The notes under the pieces were generated by a model. That model saw only the letters and a program-made list of their open reading frames with translations, ran no database searches and was not told the origin of the DNA. This document shows, piece by piece, positions 41,060-49,149 of a DNA stretch of 64,000 nucleotides. The translations under genes were made by a program, and so were the position numbers. Source of the stretch: Nocardiopsis potens DSM 45234 (lineage in GTDB: Bacteria; Actinomycetota; Actinomycetes; Streptosporangiales; Streptosporangiaceae); assembly GCF_000341105.1 (NCBI RefSeq), contig NZ_ANBB01000035.1:124001-188000 (forward strand), given 5' to 3'. The stretch's first letter is position 1. The number at the start of each line of letters is the position of its first letter.

Positions 41060-42625
41060 TCAGTCGCCGGAGGGGTCGGTCCGCCCCTGGCGGAAGGCGC
41101 TGAACCGCTGCCCCATGCCGGGGCGGGGGCGGCCGGCCTCCGGCTCCCGGGCGGGCTGGGGCGCGGGAGCGGACCGGAGGGTGCCGCCGCGCGGCCGCTT
41201 CGGCAGCGGGCGGCGCAGGGGCGCCGGCTCGGCGGCCTCCGGCGCGGGCTCCGGGGGCGCCTGCGGCACGGCGGGCTTGGGCGCGGGCGGCTCCGCGGCG
41301 GGGGCCTGTGGCACCGGCCCCGTGGCGGCGGGCGCCGGAGGGGCCTGCGGGGTGGCGGGCTTCGCGTGCCTGGCGGCGGGCGGGGGAGCGGAGGCGGTCC
41401 GGGCGGCGGGCCGGTCCGCGAGCGCGGTGCCGGGCGTACCGCCGGGGGCGGTGCCGAGCGGCCGGGCGGTGGGCGCCGGCAGCGGGTCGACCTCGGCCGG
41501 GCCGATCAGGTGGTTGGGGATGCGCAGCACCACGCCGATCCCGCCGCGCGAGGACGGCCGGAAGTACACGTCCAGCCGGTGCTTGCGGGCCAGCCGGCCG
41601 ACCACGGCCAGGCCCAGCCGGGTGCCGGGCAGCCGGGTCAGGTCGAACGGCTCGGTGCGCGACACCGCGCGCTCGGCGCGGGCCAGCGCCTGCGGCTTCA
41701 TGCCCAGGCCGCTGTCCTCCACGGTGATCACCGCGCCGTTGTTCAGGTCCTCGACGTAGACGTGCACCTCTTCGGAGGGGGCGGAGAAGCGCGTCCCGTT
41801 GTCCATCAGCTCGGCGAGCGCGTGCATCACGTCCTCGGCGGCGTACCCGGCGATCGCCGAGCGGCTGGCGGAGTGCACCCGGATCCGCTTGTAGGAGCTG
41901 ATCCGGCCCATCGCGCCGCGCAGGATGCTCTCCATCCGGATCGGCTTGGTCCAGCGCCGGCCGGTGCGCGCGCCGGTGAGCACCGCGATGCTGTCCGCGA
42001 GCCGGCCGATCTGCGCGGTGTTGTGGTCCACCTGCATCACGTCGCCGAGCATGTCCTCGGGGCAGGCGTTCTCGATCTCGCGCAGCTCGGCCAGGGTGAG
42101 GGTGGCCAGCGCCTGCACCCGGCCCGCCGCGTTCGCGCAGGCCGCGGTGGCCGCGGCGCGCTGCCGCTCGCCCTGGGAGATCTCCTGGACGAGGAGCCGG
42201 AGCAGCCGCCCGTGCGCCTCCTCGGCCGGCCGCGGGGCCTCGGCGAGCACCGTGTCGGCGGTCGCCCCCTCGCGGAGCCGGGCCACCGCGGCCGGAAGCA
42301 CCTCGTCGGCGAGCGAGGCGAGCTCGGCGCGGGCGGCGTCCAGCCGGGATGCGGCCTCGTGCAGCCGCTCCCAGGCGCGGTGCGCCTCGTCCTCGGCGAG
42401 GAGCGCCTCGCCGGTGCGCCGGACCGCGATGTAGACGGCGGCGCCGAGCAGGGCGGTGGTCAGCCCGGCGGCCACCGCCACCGGCACCCGGCCGGCCTGG
42501 GGGAGGGCGAGCACCGCCCAGCTCCACAGTCCGCCGACGACGACCACCGCGGCCGCCGCGGCGAGAACCGCCCAGAGACCGGCCCACCGTCCGCCGCGTT
42601 CCGCCGCGGGTACTGCTTCCGACAT
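41060..42625 (-). CDS. cvnA: Conservon sensor histidine kinase-like protein (CvnA)
   Basis: 521 residues. Two N-terminal transmembrane helices (about 14-34 and 46-66) enclose only a very short external loop, so it senses membrane or cytosolic cues. A helical region follows, then an ATPase domain with ELMDNGTRFSAP (N box) and VEDSGLGM (G1 box). The region with the dimerisation helix carries VDHNTAQIGRL in place of a standard H-box with following DLRTPL. The last 130 residues are a Pro/Ala-rich disordered tail. It heads the cvnABCDE operon. ATG at 42625 has AGGAA about 10 nt upstream. Confidence 0.9.
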   Translation of the reverse strand: MSEAVPAAERGGRWAGLWAVLAAAAAVVVVGGLWSWAVLALPQAGRVPVAVAAGLTTALLGAAVYIAVRRTGEALLAEDEAHRAWERLHEAASRLDAARAELASLADEVLPAAVARLREGATADTVLAEAPRPAEEAHGRLLRLLVQEISQGERQRAAATAACANAAGRVQALATLTLAELREIENACPEDMLGDVMQVDHNTAQIGRLADSIAVLTGARTGRRWTKPIRMESILRGAMGRISSYKRIRVHSASRSAIAGYAAEDVMHALAELMDNGTRFSAPSEEVHVYVEDLNNGAVITVEDSGLGMKPQALARAERAVSRTEPFDLTRLPGTRLGLAVVGRLARKHRLDVYFRPSSRGGIGVVLRIPNHLIGPAEVDPLPAPTARPLGTAPGGTPGTALADRPAARTASAPPPAARHAKPATPQAPPAPAATGPVPQAPAAEPPAPKPAVPQAPPEPAPEAAEPAPLRRPLPKRPRGGTLRSAPAPQPAREPEAGRPRPGMGQRFSAFRQGRTDPSGD

Positions 42626-43389
42626 AGATTCACGTTCCTAGCGTCCGGCTTTGGAGGCGTTGAAGGCACAGTGGAGCCCTGGAAGCGGGAGAACAGGCTG
42701 GCTCCGCGGCCGGGTGCGCCGCGAAGCGCACCCCGGCCCGCCGAAAACCGCAGGTCGATGAACGACCGCAGACCGGGACGGCGGCGGTCGGGCGCCACAT
42801 GGCCCGTTCGTCACCGTTCGTGCGCACCTTACGGCATGCGCTCACGTTTCGTCATCTCCTGTGCGGCAGGGGTTTTCGGAACGCGAGCGGGGCGATCCCG
42901 GGACGAATACCACCCGACCCGGAGGAAGGGGGAACGGGATACCGGGGCATTTCCCGCCCCCTGGAAGAAAGAGGACGGATCCGAGGGGGCGGCGGGCGTC
43001 CGCCACCCCTTCAGGAGGCCGGGAAGAACAGTGGTTCCTCCCCATTCCCACCGTCCGTTCCTCGAGGCAGAGGAGGTGCCCCGGCCCACCCGCCCCCGCC
43101 GGGCCGCGGTGTCCGGCGTTCCGGCCCCCGAGGCTCTGCGGGGGGCCGCGGACCCGGTGTGATCTTCGCCGCACTGACGGTATGCGGCGGGCGGAGAGGG
43201 CGACGGCCCCATGGCCGGCCTCTCCGGTTCATTGCCGTTGATCGAATCTCAGCGTTCCTCTCGCCGACCCTCTTCCTGCTTCACCGACCGTCGCCGGCTC
43301 CGAAGAGCGAAGTCTCACGCGGTCTCCGCGAGGCGTTTCTCCTCTCCCGGCGACTTCCCGGCGAGGGCTCGCATGTCGCCAGGCCGACC
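42626..43389. other. Intergenic region upstream of the conservon
   Basis: About 760 bp. It should contain the conservon promoter on its left side, but no clear -10/-35 pair was found. A hairpin (GCCGGGTGCGC, 6-nt loop, GCGCACCCCGGC at 42,709-42,737) lies in the predicted cvnA leader. CGTTCGTCACCGTTCGT near 42,807 is a short direct repeat. No protein-coding gene is convincing on either strand. Confidence 0.5.
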
Positions 43390-44400
43390 GGCGAGCAGGC
43401 GGCGACGGCGGAGGTAGGGGCGGAACCGGGCGCTCCGGCCGGGCGCGGCGCCTCGCGGAGTGAAGGTTCAAGCGGGCGGCGACGGCGGGGAGGGGCACCG
43501 GCCGGTCGGTCGGGTGCGGCGCCCCACAGAGCGAAGGTTCAGACGGGCGGCGACGGCGCCGGTAGGGGCGGGGCGAGGGTGGTCGCCCGGGCGCGGCGCC
43601 CCACGGGGCGGAGGTTCAAGCAGGCGGCGACGGCGGGGAGGGGCACCGGCCGGTCGGTCGGGTGCGGCAGAGCAGGTGGGGTGGTCGGGGAGGGCAGGGG
43701 GCGGCGGGTTCGCCGCGCCCGCGTCGCCCGGGCGGCGTGGCCGGCCGCTCCGGAAACCACTGCCCCTCTCTGACCTGGGTAAATACGCAGGGTGATGGTT
43801 GGGTGGGGTGCCCTGCGCACCGCGAGAGCACTCCGGTGATTCCTGGGCGCGCATCCCGGGCCGGATCAGCCCCCGAGAGGCCCGGATGGCCCTGATCGGG
43901 CCGGTGATCGGGGGTTCGAGCCGCCCGGAAGGCCGGGAAGCAGGGGGCCGGAACCAGGGTAGGGGCGGCGCGGGGGGCGAGATGTCGCTTTTACTCCCCG
44001 GGAGGCCTCGCTTTGGCCACTCTGGGTAACCACCGAGGGGGTAATGGGGGCTTCGGGGCTTACTACTCGCTGGTAGATGTAATCGGGGTGCTCCCGCGGT
44101 GTGCAGGGCTCGCCCGCCCCCGCCGCGAACCCGGCATAGGGGATAAGGCCCCTGGCGGGCGCGGGCGGGCCGCCCCGCCGCCGGCGCCGCCCCGCCCATT
44201 CCCGCCTTCGCTGCCCGTCTTGGCCTTCGCTCTGCGGGGCGCCGCGCCGGACCGACCGGCCGGTCCCCCTGCCTGCCGTCGCTGCCTGCTTGAACCCCGG
44301 CCCCGTGGGGCGCCGCGCCCGGGTGAGGAGCCCGGCCCCGCCCATTCCTTTGCCGTCGCCGCCGGTTTGAGCCTTTGCTCCGTGGGGCGCCGCGCTGGAC
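43390..44400. mobile_element. Repeat element, copy B
   Basis: Second copy of the element inserted at 31,444. Left array: units starting at about 43,393, 43,464, 43,537 and 43,613 (GGTTCAAGCGGGCGGCGACGG type, 72-76 bp each). Core: about 43,760-44,110, aligned with copy A with few gaps. Words identical in both copies include TTACTACTCGCTGGTAGATG (32,060 and 44,060) and GGGCGAGATGTCGCTTTT (about 31,975 and 43,975). Right array (about 44,210-44,400): units in reverse orientation. It lies between the conservon upstream region and the DUF397 gene. No direct repeat at the ends was found, and the palindrome arms that flank copy A are absent. Confidence 0.6.
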
Positions 44401-44759
44401 CGCCCGGCCGGGTCTGCGCCATCCAAGCGGGTGGGATGCGGCGCGCGGCGACGGTGGAGAGCACGTGGTCGAACGGCCCTTGCCCGGGAGCGCCGGCCGC
44501 GCCGGGGGCGGTCACTTGCCGGGGTCCTGGCCGTCGTCGTGGGGGATGTCTTCGTTGCCGTGCCTGTTCACCGGGGCCTCCTTCTGTCGACCGTTTTGAA
44601 GGTGACCCGTTGGTCGCGGTGGGGCCGGTTCTCAGAGAAAGAATGTTTCCATCCCGCATAAGGGGGATGGAGAGCACGGGCAGTCGTCGGCCCTCAGCGT
44701 GGACGACTCTCGCGTGTTCTTTCAGGAACGGCTGAACGCGGTCACGTAGAAGATGCGAG
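44401..44759. other. Intergenic region before the DUF397 gene
   Basis: About 360 bp. It holds one small minus-strand frame with an excellent ribosome site (listed separately), and the inverted repeat CCATCCC-GCATAAGG-GGGATGG at 44,649-44,670, which could be an operator for divergent transcription. No XRE-type regulator gene, the usual partner of DUF397, is present. Confidence 0.5.
44512..44571 (-). CDS. Possible 19-residue small protein
   Basis: GTG at 44571 is preceded by AAGGAGG with a 5-nt spacer, one of the best ribosome sites in the window. The frame encodes MNRHGNEDIPHDDGQDPGK and ends in TGA at 44512-44514. It is hydrophilic, with no signal peptide or Cys. It may be a real small protein, a leader peptide, or the intact 5' end of a gene whose remainder was lost to the adjacent repeat element. 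Confidence 0.35.
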   Translation of the reverse strand: MNRHGNEDIPHDDGQDPGK

Positions 44760-44942
44760 ATGCCTGATATTCCCCATCGCAAGTTCCATAAGAGTAGCTA
44801 CAGCTCCGGCAAGCAGGAGAACTGCGCCGAGGGGGCCACGACCTTCGTCCGCGACACCCGGAACCGCAGCGCCGGGTACTCGTCCGTCCCGGACCGTGAG
44901 CGGTGCGCTTTCCTGGAAGCCCTGAAGAAGGACGGCATCTAG
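44760..44942 (+). CDS. DUF397 domain protein
   Basis: 60-residue protein with the DUF397 pattern: KFHKSSYSSGKQENCAEGA, then VRDTRNRSAGYSSV and a C-terminal FLEALKKDGI. In Streptomyces, DUF397 proteins such as the BldB/WhiJ-linked ones pair with an XRE-family DNA-binding protein encoded just upstream. No such partner is in this window. The ribosome site before the ATG is weak (GAAGATGCGAG). A terminator hairpin follows 17 bp after the stop. Function unknown; regulatory partner role inferred from family context. Confidence 0.85.
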   Translation: MPDIPHRKFHKSSYSSGKQENCAEGATTFVRDTRNRSAGYSSVPDRERCAFLEALKKDGI

Positions 44943-44958
44943 GGACTCCTGGACAGCG

Positions 44959-44990
44959 GGAGGCCCCCAGTGTGCGGGCTGGGGGCCTCC
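44959..44990 (+). terminator. Terminator of the DUF397 gene
   Basis: GGAGGCCCCCAG and its exact complement enclose an 8-nt loop, 17 bp after the DUF397 stop. Confidence 0.75.
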
Positions 44991-45138
44991 GTCGTGCATA
45001 CCCGATGTATTTTCCACCGGGAGCGTGCTCCCTGGGGCCTGCGACCCAGGTGTCGGATCCGGTCATGGGCCGGCGGGGAGGGGCTGGGGCCGGCGGCCGG
45101 GTCGGAGCCGGGCCGTGGTCAGGGCCCCGGGCGTCTCA

Positions 45139-45537
45139 CTAGTCCTTGAAGGACCTCAGGCTGACCTCGGCCGATCCCGGCTTCCACGGGGTCTCGAAGC
45201 TCGACTGCCCGTTCTTGGAGCCCGCGTAGTAATAGTATTCCGCCGTGGACCTGCTGAATCCCACGGTGGCACGGAGATAGATGTTGTTGGACCTGGTGTC
45301 GACGACGACACCCTCCACCATCTGGTGCTTGGTTCCGTTGATGGTCTTCGTGCAGACGCCGTACTTCAGGTACCCCTCCCCTGCGATCGACTTCCTGAAG
45401 CCGCCCTTGCAGGTGGCTCCGGCCGCGGCCACGCTGTCGGCCGCCGCCTCGTCGGCGGCTGCGGGGGCGGGGACGAAGAGGGCGAGCGTCGCCGCCGCTC
45501 CGATGAGGGCGGAAGCGAATTTCCCTTTGGACGGCAT
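45139..45537 (-). CDS. Small secreted protein of unknown function
   Basis: 132 residues. Signal peptide: Lys-rich start, hydrophobic ALIGAAATLALFVPA, cleavage near PAAA-D. The mature part has two cysteines (ATCKGG and GVCTKT), possibly a disulfide, and a Tyr-rich stretch (AEYYYYAG). The predicted beta-rich domain resembles small secreted actinomycete proteins, but no named family is recognised. GGAGAACC precedes the ATG at 45537. Base use is slightly less GC-biased than in neighbouring genes, and with the nearby repeat element this may be accessory DNA. Confidence 0.75.
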   Translation of the reverse strand: MPSKGKFASALIGAAATLALFVPAPAAADEAAADSVAAAGATCKGGFRKSIAGEGYLKYGVCTKTINGTKHQMVEGVVVDTRSNNIYLRATVGFSRSTAEYYYYAGSKNGQSSFETPWKPGSAEVSLRSFKD

Positions 45538-45931
45538 TTCCGGTTCTCCTCTGATTTAAGGGGCGCCGGTGATGCTAGCCGAGGTGTCCGGCGGTGGGTA
45601 ACGACTTCGACCTCGGTTTGAACATGCAGGTCGCAGGTGGTTTTCCGGGAAATCCGGGGAAGCGGTGAATCCGCGCGGCCGTTCTCCGTGATCCCCGGGG
45701 GTGAGCCTTTTCGTCCCGGGGTGCCGACTCGGCGGAACCGCCCCCGGCGCAGGGGTCTCCGGTGCGGGACGGCGGCCGGGGAGCCCGGGCGCGGGGGGAT
45801 TCCGAGGACTCTTCCGGCGCGTCCGCCTTCGCGCCGGCGGAGGCCGGTACGGGGGAGCGCGGGAAAAGGAAAACCAGCGGGTGCCGAAGCATCACCGCTG
45901 GTCATTGTGCGACCCGGGAAGGTCGCGAATG
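45538..45931. other. Intergenic region before tRNA-Arg
   Basis: About 390 bp. It should contain the promoter of the secreted protein (minus strand) and the 3' flank of the tRNA. Nothing else is recognised. Confidence 0.5.
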
Positions 45932-46003
45932 TGCCCCCTGCAGGATTCGAACCTGCGCACACGGCTCCGGAGGCCGTTGCTCTATCCCCTGAGCTAAGGG
46001 GGC
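45932..46003 (-). tRNA. tRNA-Arg(CCG)
   Basis: Minus-strand cloverleaf: acceptor GCCCCCT pairs with AGGGGGC, D-arm GCTC/GAGC, anticodon stem ACGGC/GCCGT with loop CTCCGGA (anticodon CCG), T-arm GCAGG-TTCGAAT-CCTGC, discriminator A. CCA is not encoded. It decodes CGG, a frequent codon here. It lies next to a gene derived from arginyl-tRNA synthetase. Confidence 0.97.
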
Positions 46004-46114
46004 TCGCTGTGATCACTACTCTAACAGGGTCCGGAGGGTGGATCGTCCGTCTTTCCCGGGCCGGATCGGGGGAACCCCGGCGGGGAGGCGGGGCGCCGCG
46101 TTAGTCTCACGGCC

Positions 46115-46495
46115 GTGGGTGAAGCATTGGCGCGGGTGCTGGTGGTCGACGACAACGAGGTGATCAGGCAGCTCATCGCGGTGAACCTGCAGCTCGAGGG
46201 GTTCGAGGTGCATACGGCCGTGGACGGGCGGGACTGCCTGGAGCGGGCCGCCGAGGTGCGGCCCGACGTGATCACGCTGGACGTGATGATGCCCCGGCTG
46301 GACGGGTGGGTGACCGCGACGCGGCTCCGGGAGAGCGAGGAGACCCGGGGCGCCAAGGTCGTGCTCATCACCGCCCGGGCGCAGAGCGAGGACCTGCGCC
46401 GCGGCGAGGAGGTCGGCGCGGACGCCTACCTGACCAAGCCCTTCGACCCGACCGAGCTCATCGGGACCGTGCGCGAGCTGGCCGGGCTGGCCTGA
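46115..46495 (+). CDS. Stand-alone response regulator receiver protein
   Basis: 126 residues, a single CheY-like receiver domain: acidic pair VVDDN, phosphoacceptor D56 in ITLDVMMPRLDGW, Thr in ITARAQ and Lys in TKPFDP. No output domain, so it would act through protein contacts; no kinase is adjacent. TAGTCT (46102-46107) lies 7 bp before the GTG at 46115 with no Shine-Dalgarno site: a leaderless message. The stop overlaps the next start (TGATG), coupling it to the ArgRS-like gene. Confidence 0.9.
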   Translation: MGEALARVLVVDDNEVIRQLIAVNLQLEGFEVHTAVDGRDCLERAAEVRPDVITLDVMMPRLDGWVTATRLRESEETRGAKVVLITARAQSEDLRRGEEVGADAYLTKPFDPTELIGTVRELAGLA

Positions 46496-47625
46496 TGCCC
46501 CTCTCCGCCGCCGCGCCCCGGGCCGCCACGCCCTGGGGGATCGACGCGCTGCTCCGGGCGGCCGCCGCCGAGGCGCTGGGCGCCGACCCCGCCGCACTGC
46601 CCTGGACCGACCCGCGCCGCCTCCCCGGCCGCCCCGGAAGGTTCGCCTCCGCCGTCGCGCTGCGGGCCGGGGCCCCCGGCGGCGCCGACGCGGCCGCCGC
46701 CCGGATCGCCGCCGCCCTGCGCGCCCTCCCCGAGGTCGCCGCGGCCGAGGCGCCGGGCCGCGGCATGGTCGCCCTCGAACCCCGCCCCGACGCCCTCGCC
46801 GCCCTGGTCCCCGCCGCCTGGAACGGCGCCGCCTACCTCACCGGCGGCGCCCGGCACGCGCTGCCCGCCGAGGACGAGGACGGCTGGGCCCGCTCCGACC
46901 TGGCCGCCGCCCCTTCCCTCGGGCGCGCCCGCGCGCTCGCGCGCGAGGACGCCCGGCGCCGCATCGCGCTGGCCGCGCGGGCCACCGAGGGGGCGCCCGG
47001 CCCCCGGCCCGAACCCGCCCCGCCCCGCCCCGCCGAGGCGGACTGGCGCGAACCCGCCGCCGACCGGCCGCCCGCCGCCGGGGAGGCCGCCCGGCTGCTG
47101 GCCGCGGTCGGCGAGTCCGCGGCGCGGATCGCGTTCTGCCGGGCCGCCTCGGAGAGGCCCCGCCCCGGCGAGGTCACCGGCCCGGGCCTGCCGGCCGAGC
47201 CCGCACCCGAGGCCCCCGGCGCCTGGGCCCGGTACACATGGGACAACCCCGCCTTCGCCGTCCGCTACGCGCACGCCCACGCGGTCGCCGCCCGCGGCTG
47301 GGCCGAGCAGGCCGAGCGGGCCCGCACCGGAACCCCGCCCGCCCCCGGCCCGGACTGGCGCGCCCCGCTCGGCGGTCCCGCCGCCGACCTGGTCGGGGCC
47401 CTGTTCGACGGCCCCGGCGCGGTCTCGGCGGCCGAGCGGCGTGGGCAACCGCATATGCTGGTCAGATACCTGGAGGGACTGGCCGCTTCCTACCATGGAT
47501 GGGCGCGGTCCCGCGATGCGGTGCGAGGCCCCGCGGCCGACGCGGTCGCGCTGTGCTCCGCCGCGTCCGGGGTGCTCGGGGCGGGCCTCGCCCTGCTCGG
47601 TGCGTCCGCGCCCACAAGGCCGTAG
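46495..47625 (+). CDS. ArgRS-derived protein lacking the catalytic domain (DALR domain)
   Basis: 376 residues. The N-terminal 95 residues match the additional domain of arginyl-tRNA synthetase in pattern ([10 protein letters not shown]..., [37 protein letters not shown]). The C-terminal 150 carry the DALR anticodon-binding domain ([29 protein letters not shown]). Between them is an Ala/Pro/Arg-rich linker of about 120 residues with no HIGH or KMSKS motif and no Rossmann core. It cannot charge tRNA but may still bind tRNA-Arg, whose CCG gene lies 490 bp away. In mycobacteria this position before lysA holds a complete argS. The ATG overlaps the response-regulator stop. Confidence 0.8.
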   Translation: MPLSAAAPRAATPWGIDALLRAAAAEALGADPAALPWTDPRRLPGRPGRFASAVALRAGAPGGADAAAARIAAALRALPEVAAAEAPGRGMVALEPRPDALAALVPAAWNGAAYLTGGARHALPAEDEDGWARSDLAAAPSLGRARALAREDARRRIALAARATEGAPGPRPEPAPPRPAEADWREPAADRPPAAGEAARLLAAVGESAARIAFCRAASERPRPGEVTGPGLPAEPAPEAPGAWARYTWDNPAFAVRYAHAHAVAARGWAEQAERARTGTPPAPGPDWRAPLGGPAADLVGALFDGPGAVSAAERRGQPHMLVRYLEGLAASYHGWARSRDAVRGPAADAVALCSAASGVLGAGLALLGASAPTRP

Positions 47626-47695
47626 GCGACCGGCCCCGCCCGGCGGCCGCCGCCGACCCGCCGTCCGACGAACGAACAGCCGAGAGCCGCAGCCC

Positions 47696-49087
47696 ATGAG
47701 CCGTTACGCCCACCCCGCAGGTCCGCGCCACGCCGACGTCCTCCCCGAGGACCACCCGCCGGCGCCGCCCGAGGACATCCACGAGCTCGACCCCCGGGTG
47801 TGGCCGGGCAGCGCGCAGCGCGTCGGCGGCGAGCTCACCATCGGCGGCGTCGGCGCCGACACCCTGGCGGCCGAGTACGGCACCCCGCTGTTCGTGCTGG
47901 ACGAGGCGGAGTTCCGTCGCCGCGCCCGGGACTACAGGGAGGCCTTCGGCGACATCGGCGCCGACGTCTACTACGCCGGCAAGGCGCTGCTCACCAAGGC
48001 CGTCGCCAAGTGGGTGCACGAGGAGGGCCTCAAGCTCGACGTGTGCAGCGGCGGCGAGCTCACCGTCGCGCTGGCCGCCGGCTTCCCCGCCGCCGACCTC
48101 GGCATGCACGGCAACAACAAGTCCGAGGCCGAACTGGTCCGCGCCCTGGAGGCCGGGGTGGGCCGGATCGTGGTGGACTCCTTCGACGAGATCGACCGGC
48201 TGGAGCGGCTGGCCGCCGAGCGCGGCCTGAAGCCGTCGGTGCTGGTGCGGGTCACCACCGGCGTGGAGGCGCACACCCACGAGTTCGTCGCCACCGCGCA
48301 CGACGACCAGAAGTTCGGCCTGGCGCTGAGCACCGGCGCCGCCGACCGCGCGGTGCGCCGGCTCATCGACTCCCCGCACATCGAACTGGTCGGGCTGCAC
48401 TCGCACATCGGCTCGCAGATCTTCGACACCGCCGGCTTCGAGGTGGCGGCCCGCCGGGTCACCGAGTTCCTCGCCCGGATCCACGGCGAACTCGGCGTCA
48501 CCCTGTCCGAGCTGGACCTCGGCGGCGGCCTGGGCATCGCCTACGTCCCCGGCGACGCTCCGCTGACGCCCAAGGCCATCGCGGAGAACCTGATCTCCAT
48601 CGTCAGCCGGGAGTGCCGGGCCGGCGGCCTGCCGGTGCCGCGGATCGCGGTCGAGCCGGGCCGCGCCATCGCCGGCCCCGCCGGGGTCACCCTGTACCGG
48701 GTCGGCACGGTCAAGGACGTCGAGGGCATCCGGACCTACGTCAGCGTGGACGGCGGGATGAGCGACAACATCCGCACCGCGCTGTACGGCGCCGAGTACA
48801 CCTGCGTGCCCGCCTCCCGGGTGAGCGGTGCCGAGCCGATGCTCTCCCGCCTGGTCGGCAAGCACTGCGAGAGCGGCGACATCATCGTCAACGACCTCTA
48901 CCTCCCCGGCGACCTGCGCCCGGGCGACCTGGTCGCGGTGGCCGCCACCGGGGCCTACTGCTACTCGATGGCCAGCAACTACAACCACCTCCCGCGCCCG
49001 GCGATCACCGCGGTGCGCGACGGGGCCTCGCGCACCATCGTGCGCAGGGAGACCGAAGAGGACCTCCTCCGCCTCGACGAGGGCTGA
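47696..49087 (+). CDS. lysA: Diaminopimelate decarboxylase
   Basis: 463-residue PLP enzyme for the last step of lysine synthesis, meso-diaminopimelate to lysine. The PLP Lys is K96 in [10 protein letters not shown]. The fold-III signature includes [16 protein letters not shown] and EPGRAI, and the substrate-binding Cys motif is CESGD with YLPGDL. A longer frame runs upstream, but ATG 47696 begins at the usual family N-terminus. The ribosome site is weak (GAGAG). It heads the lysA-hom-thrC-thrB series of aspartate-family genes. Confidence 0.96.
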   Translation: MSRYAHPAGPRHADVLPEDHPPAPPEDIHELDPRVWPGSAQRVGGELTIGGVGADTLAAEYGTPLFVLDEAEFRRRARDYREAFGDIGADVYYAGKALLTKAVAKWVHEEGLKLDVCSGGELTVALAAGFPAADLGMHGNNKSEAELVRALEAGVGRIVVDSFDEIDRLERLAAERGLKPSVLVRVTTGVEAHTHEFVATAHDDQKFGLALSTGAADRAVRRLIDSPHIELVGLHSHIGSQIFDTAGFEVAARRVTEFLARIHGELGVTLSELDLGGGLGIAYVPGDAPLTPKAIAENLISIVSRECRAGGLPVPRIAVEPGRAIAGPAGVTLYRVGTVKDVEGIRTYVSVDGGMSDNIRTALYGAEYTCVPASRVSGAEPMLSRLVGKHCESGDIIVNDLYLPGDLRPGDLVAVAATGAYCYSMASNYNHLPRPAITAVRDGASRTIVRRETEEDLLRLDEG

Positions 49088-49149
49088 TCCGGGGCCGAGG
49101 GCCGACGACAGAACGCAGGAACCGTGAGAGAAGTGGGAGTCACCCCCCT

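Noticed and set aside
42829-43212. A 127-codon minus-strand frame upstream of the conservon
   Set aside because: No domain, no good ribosome site, and composition like the non-coding strand of this region.
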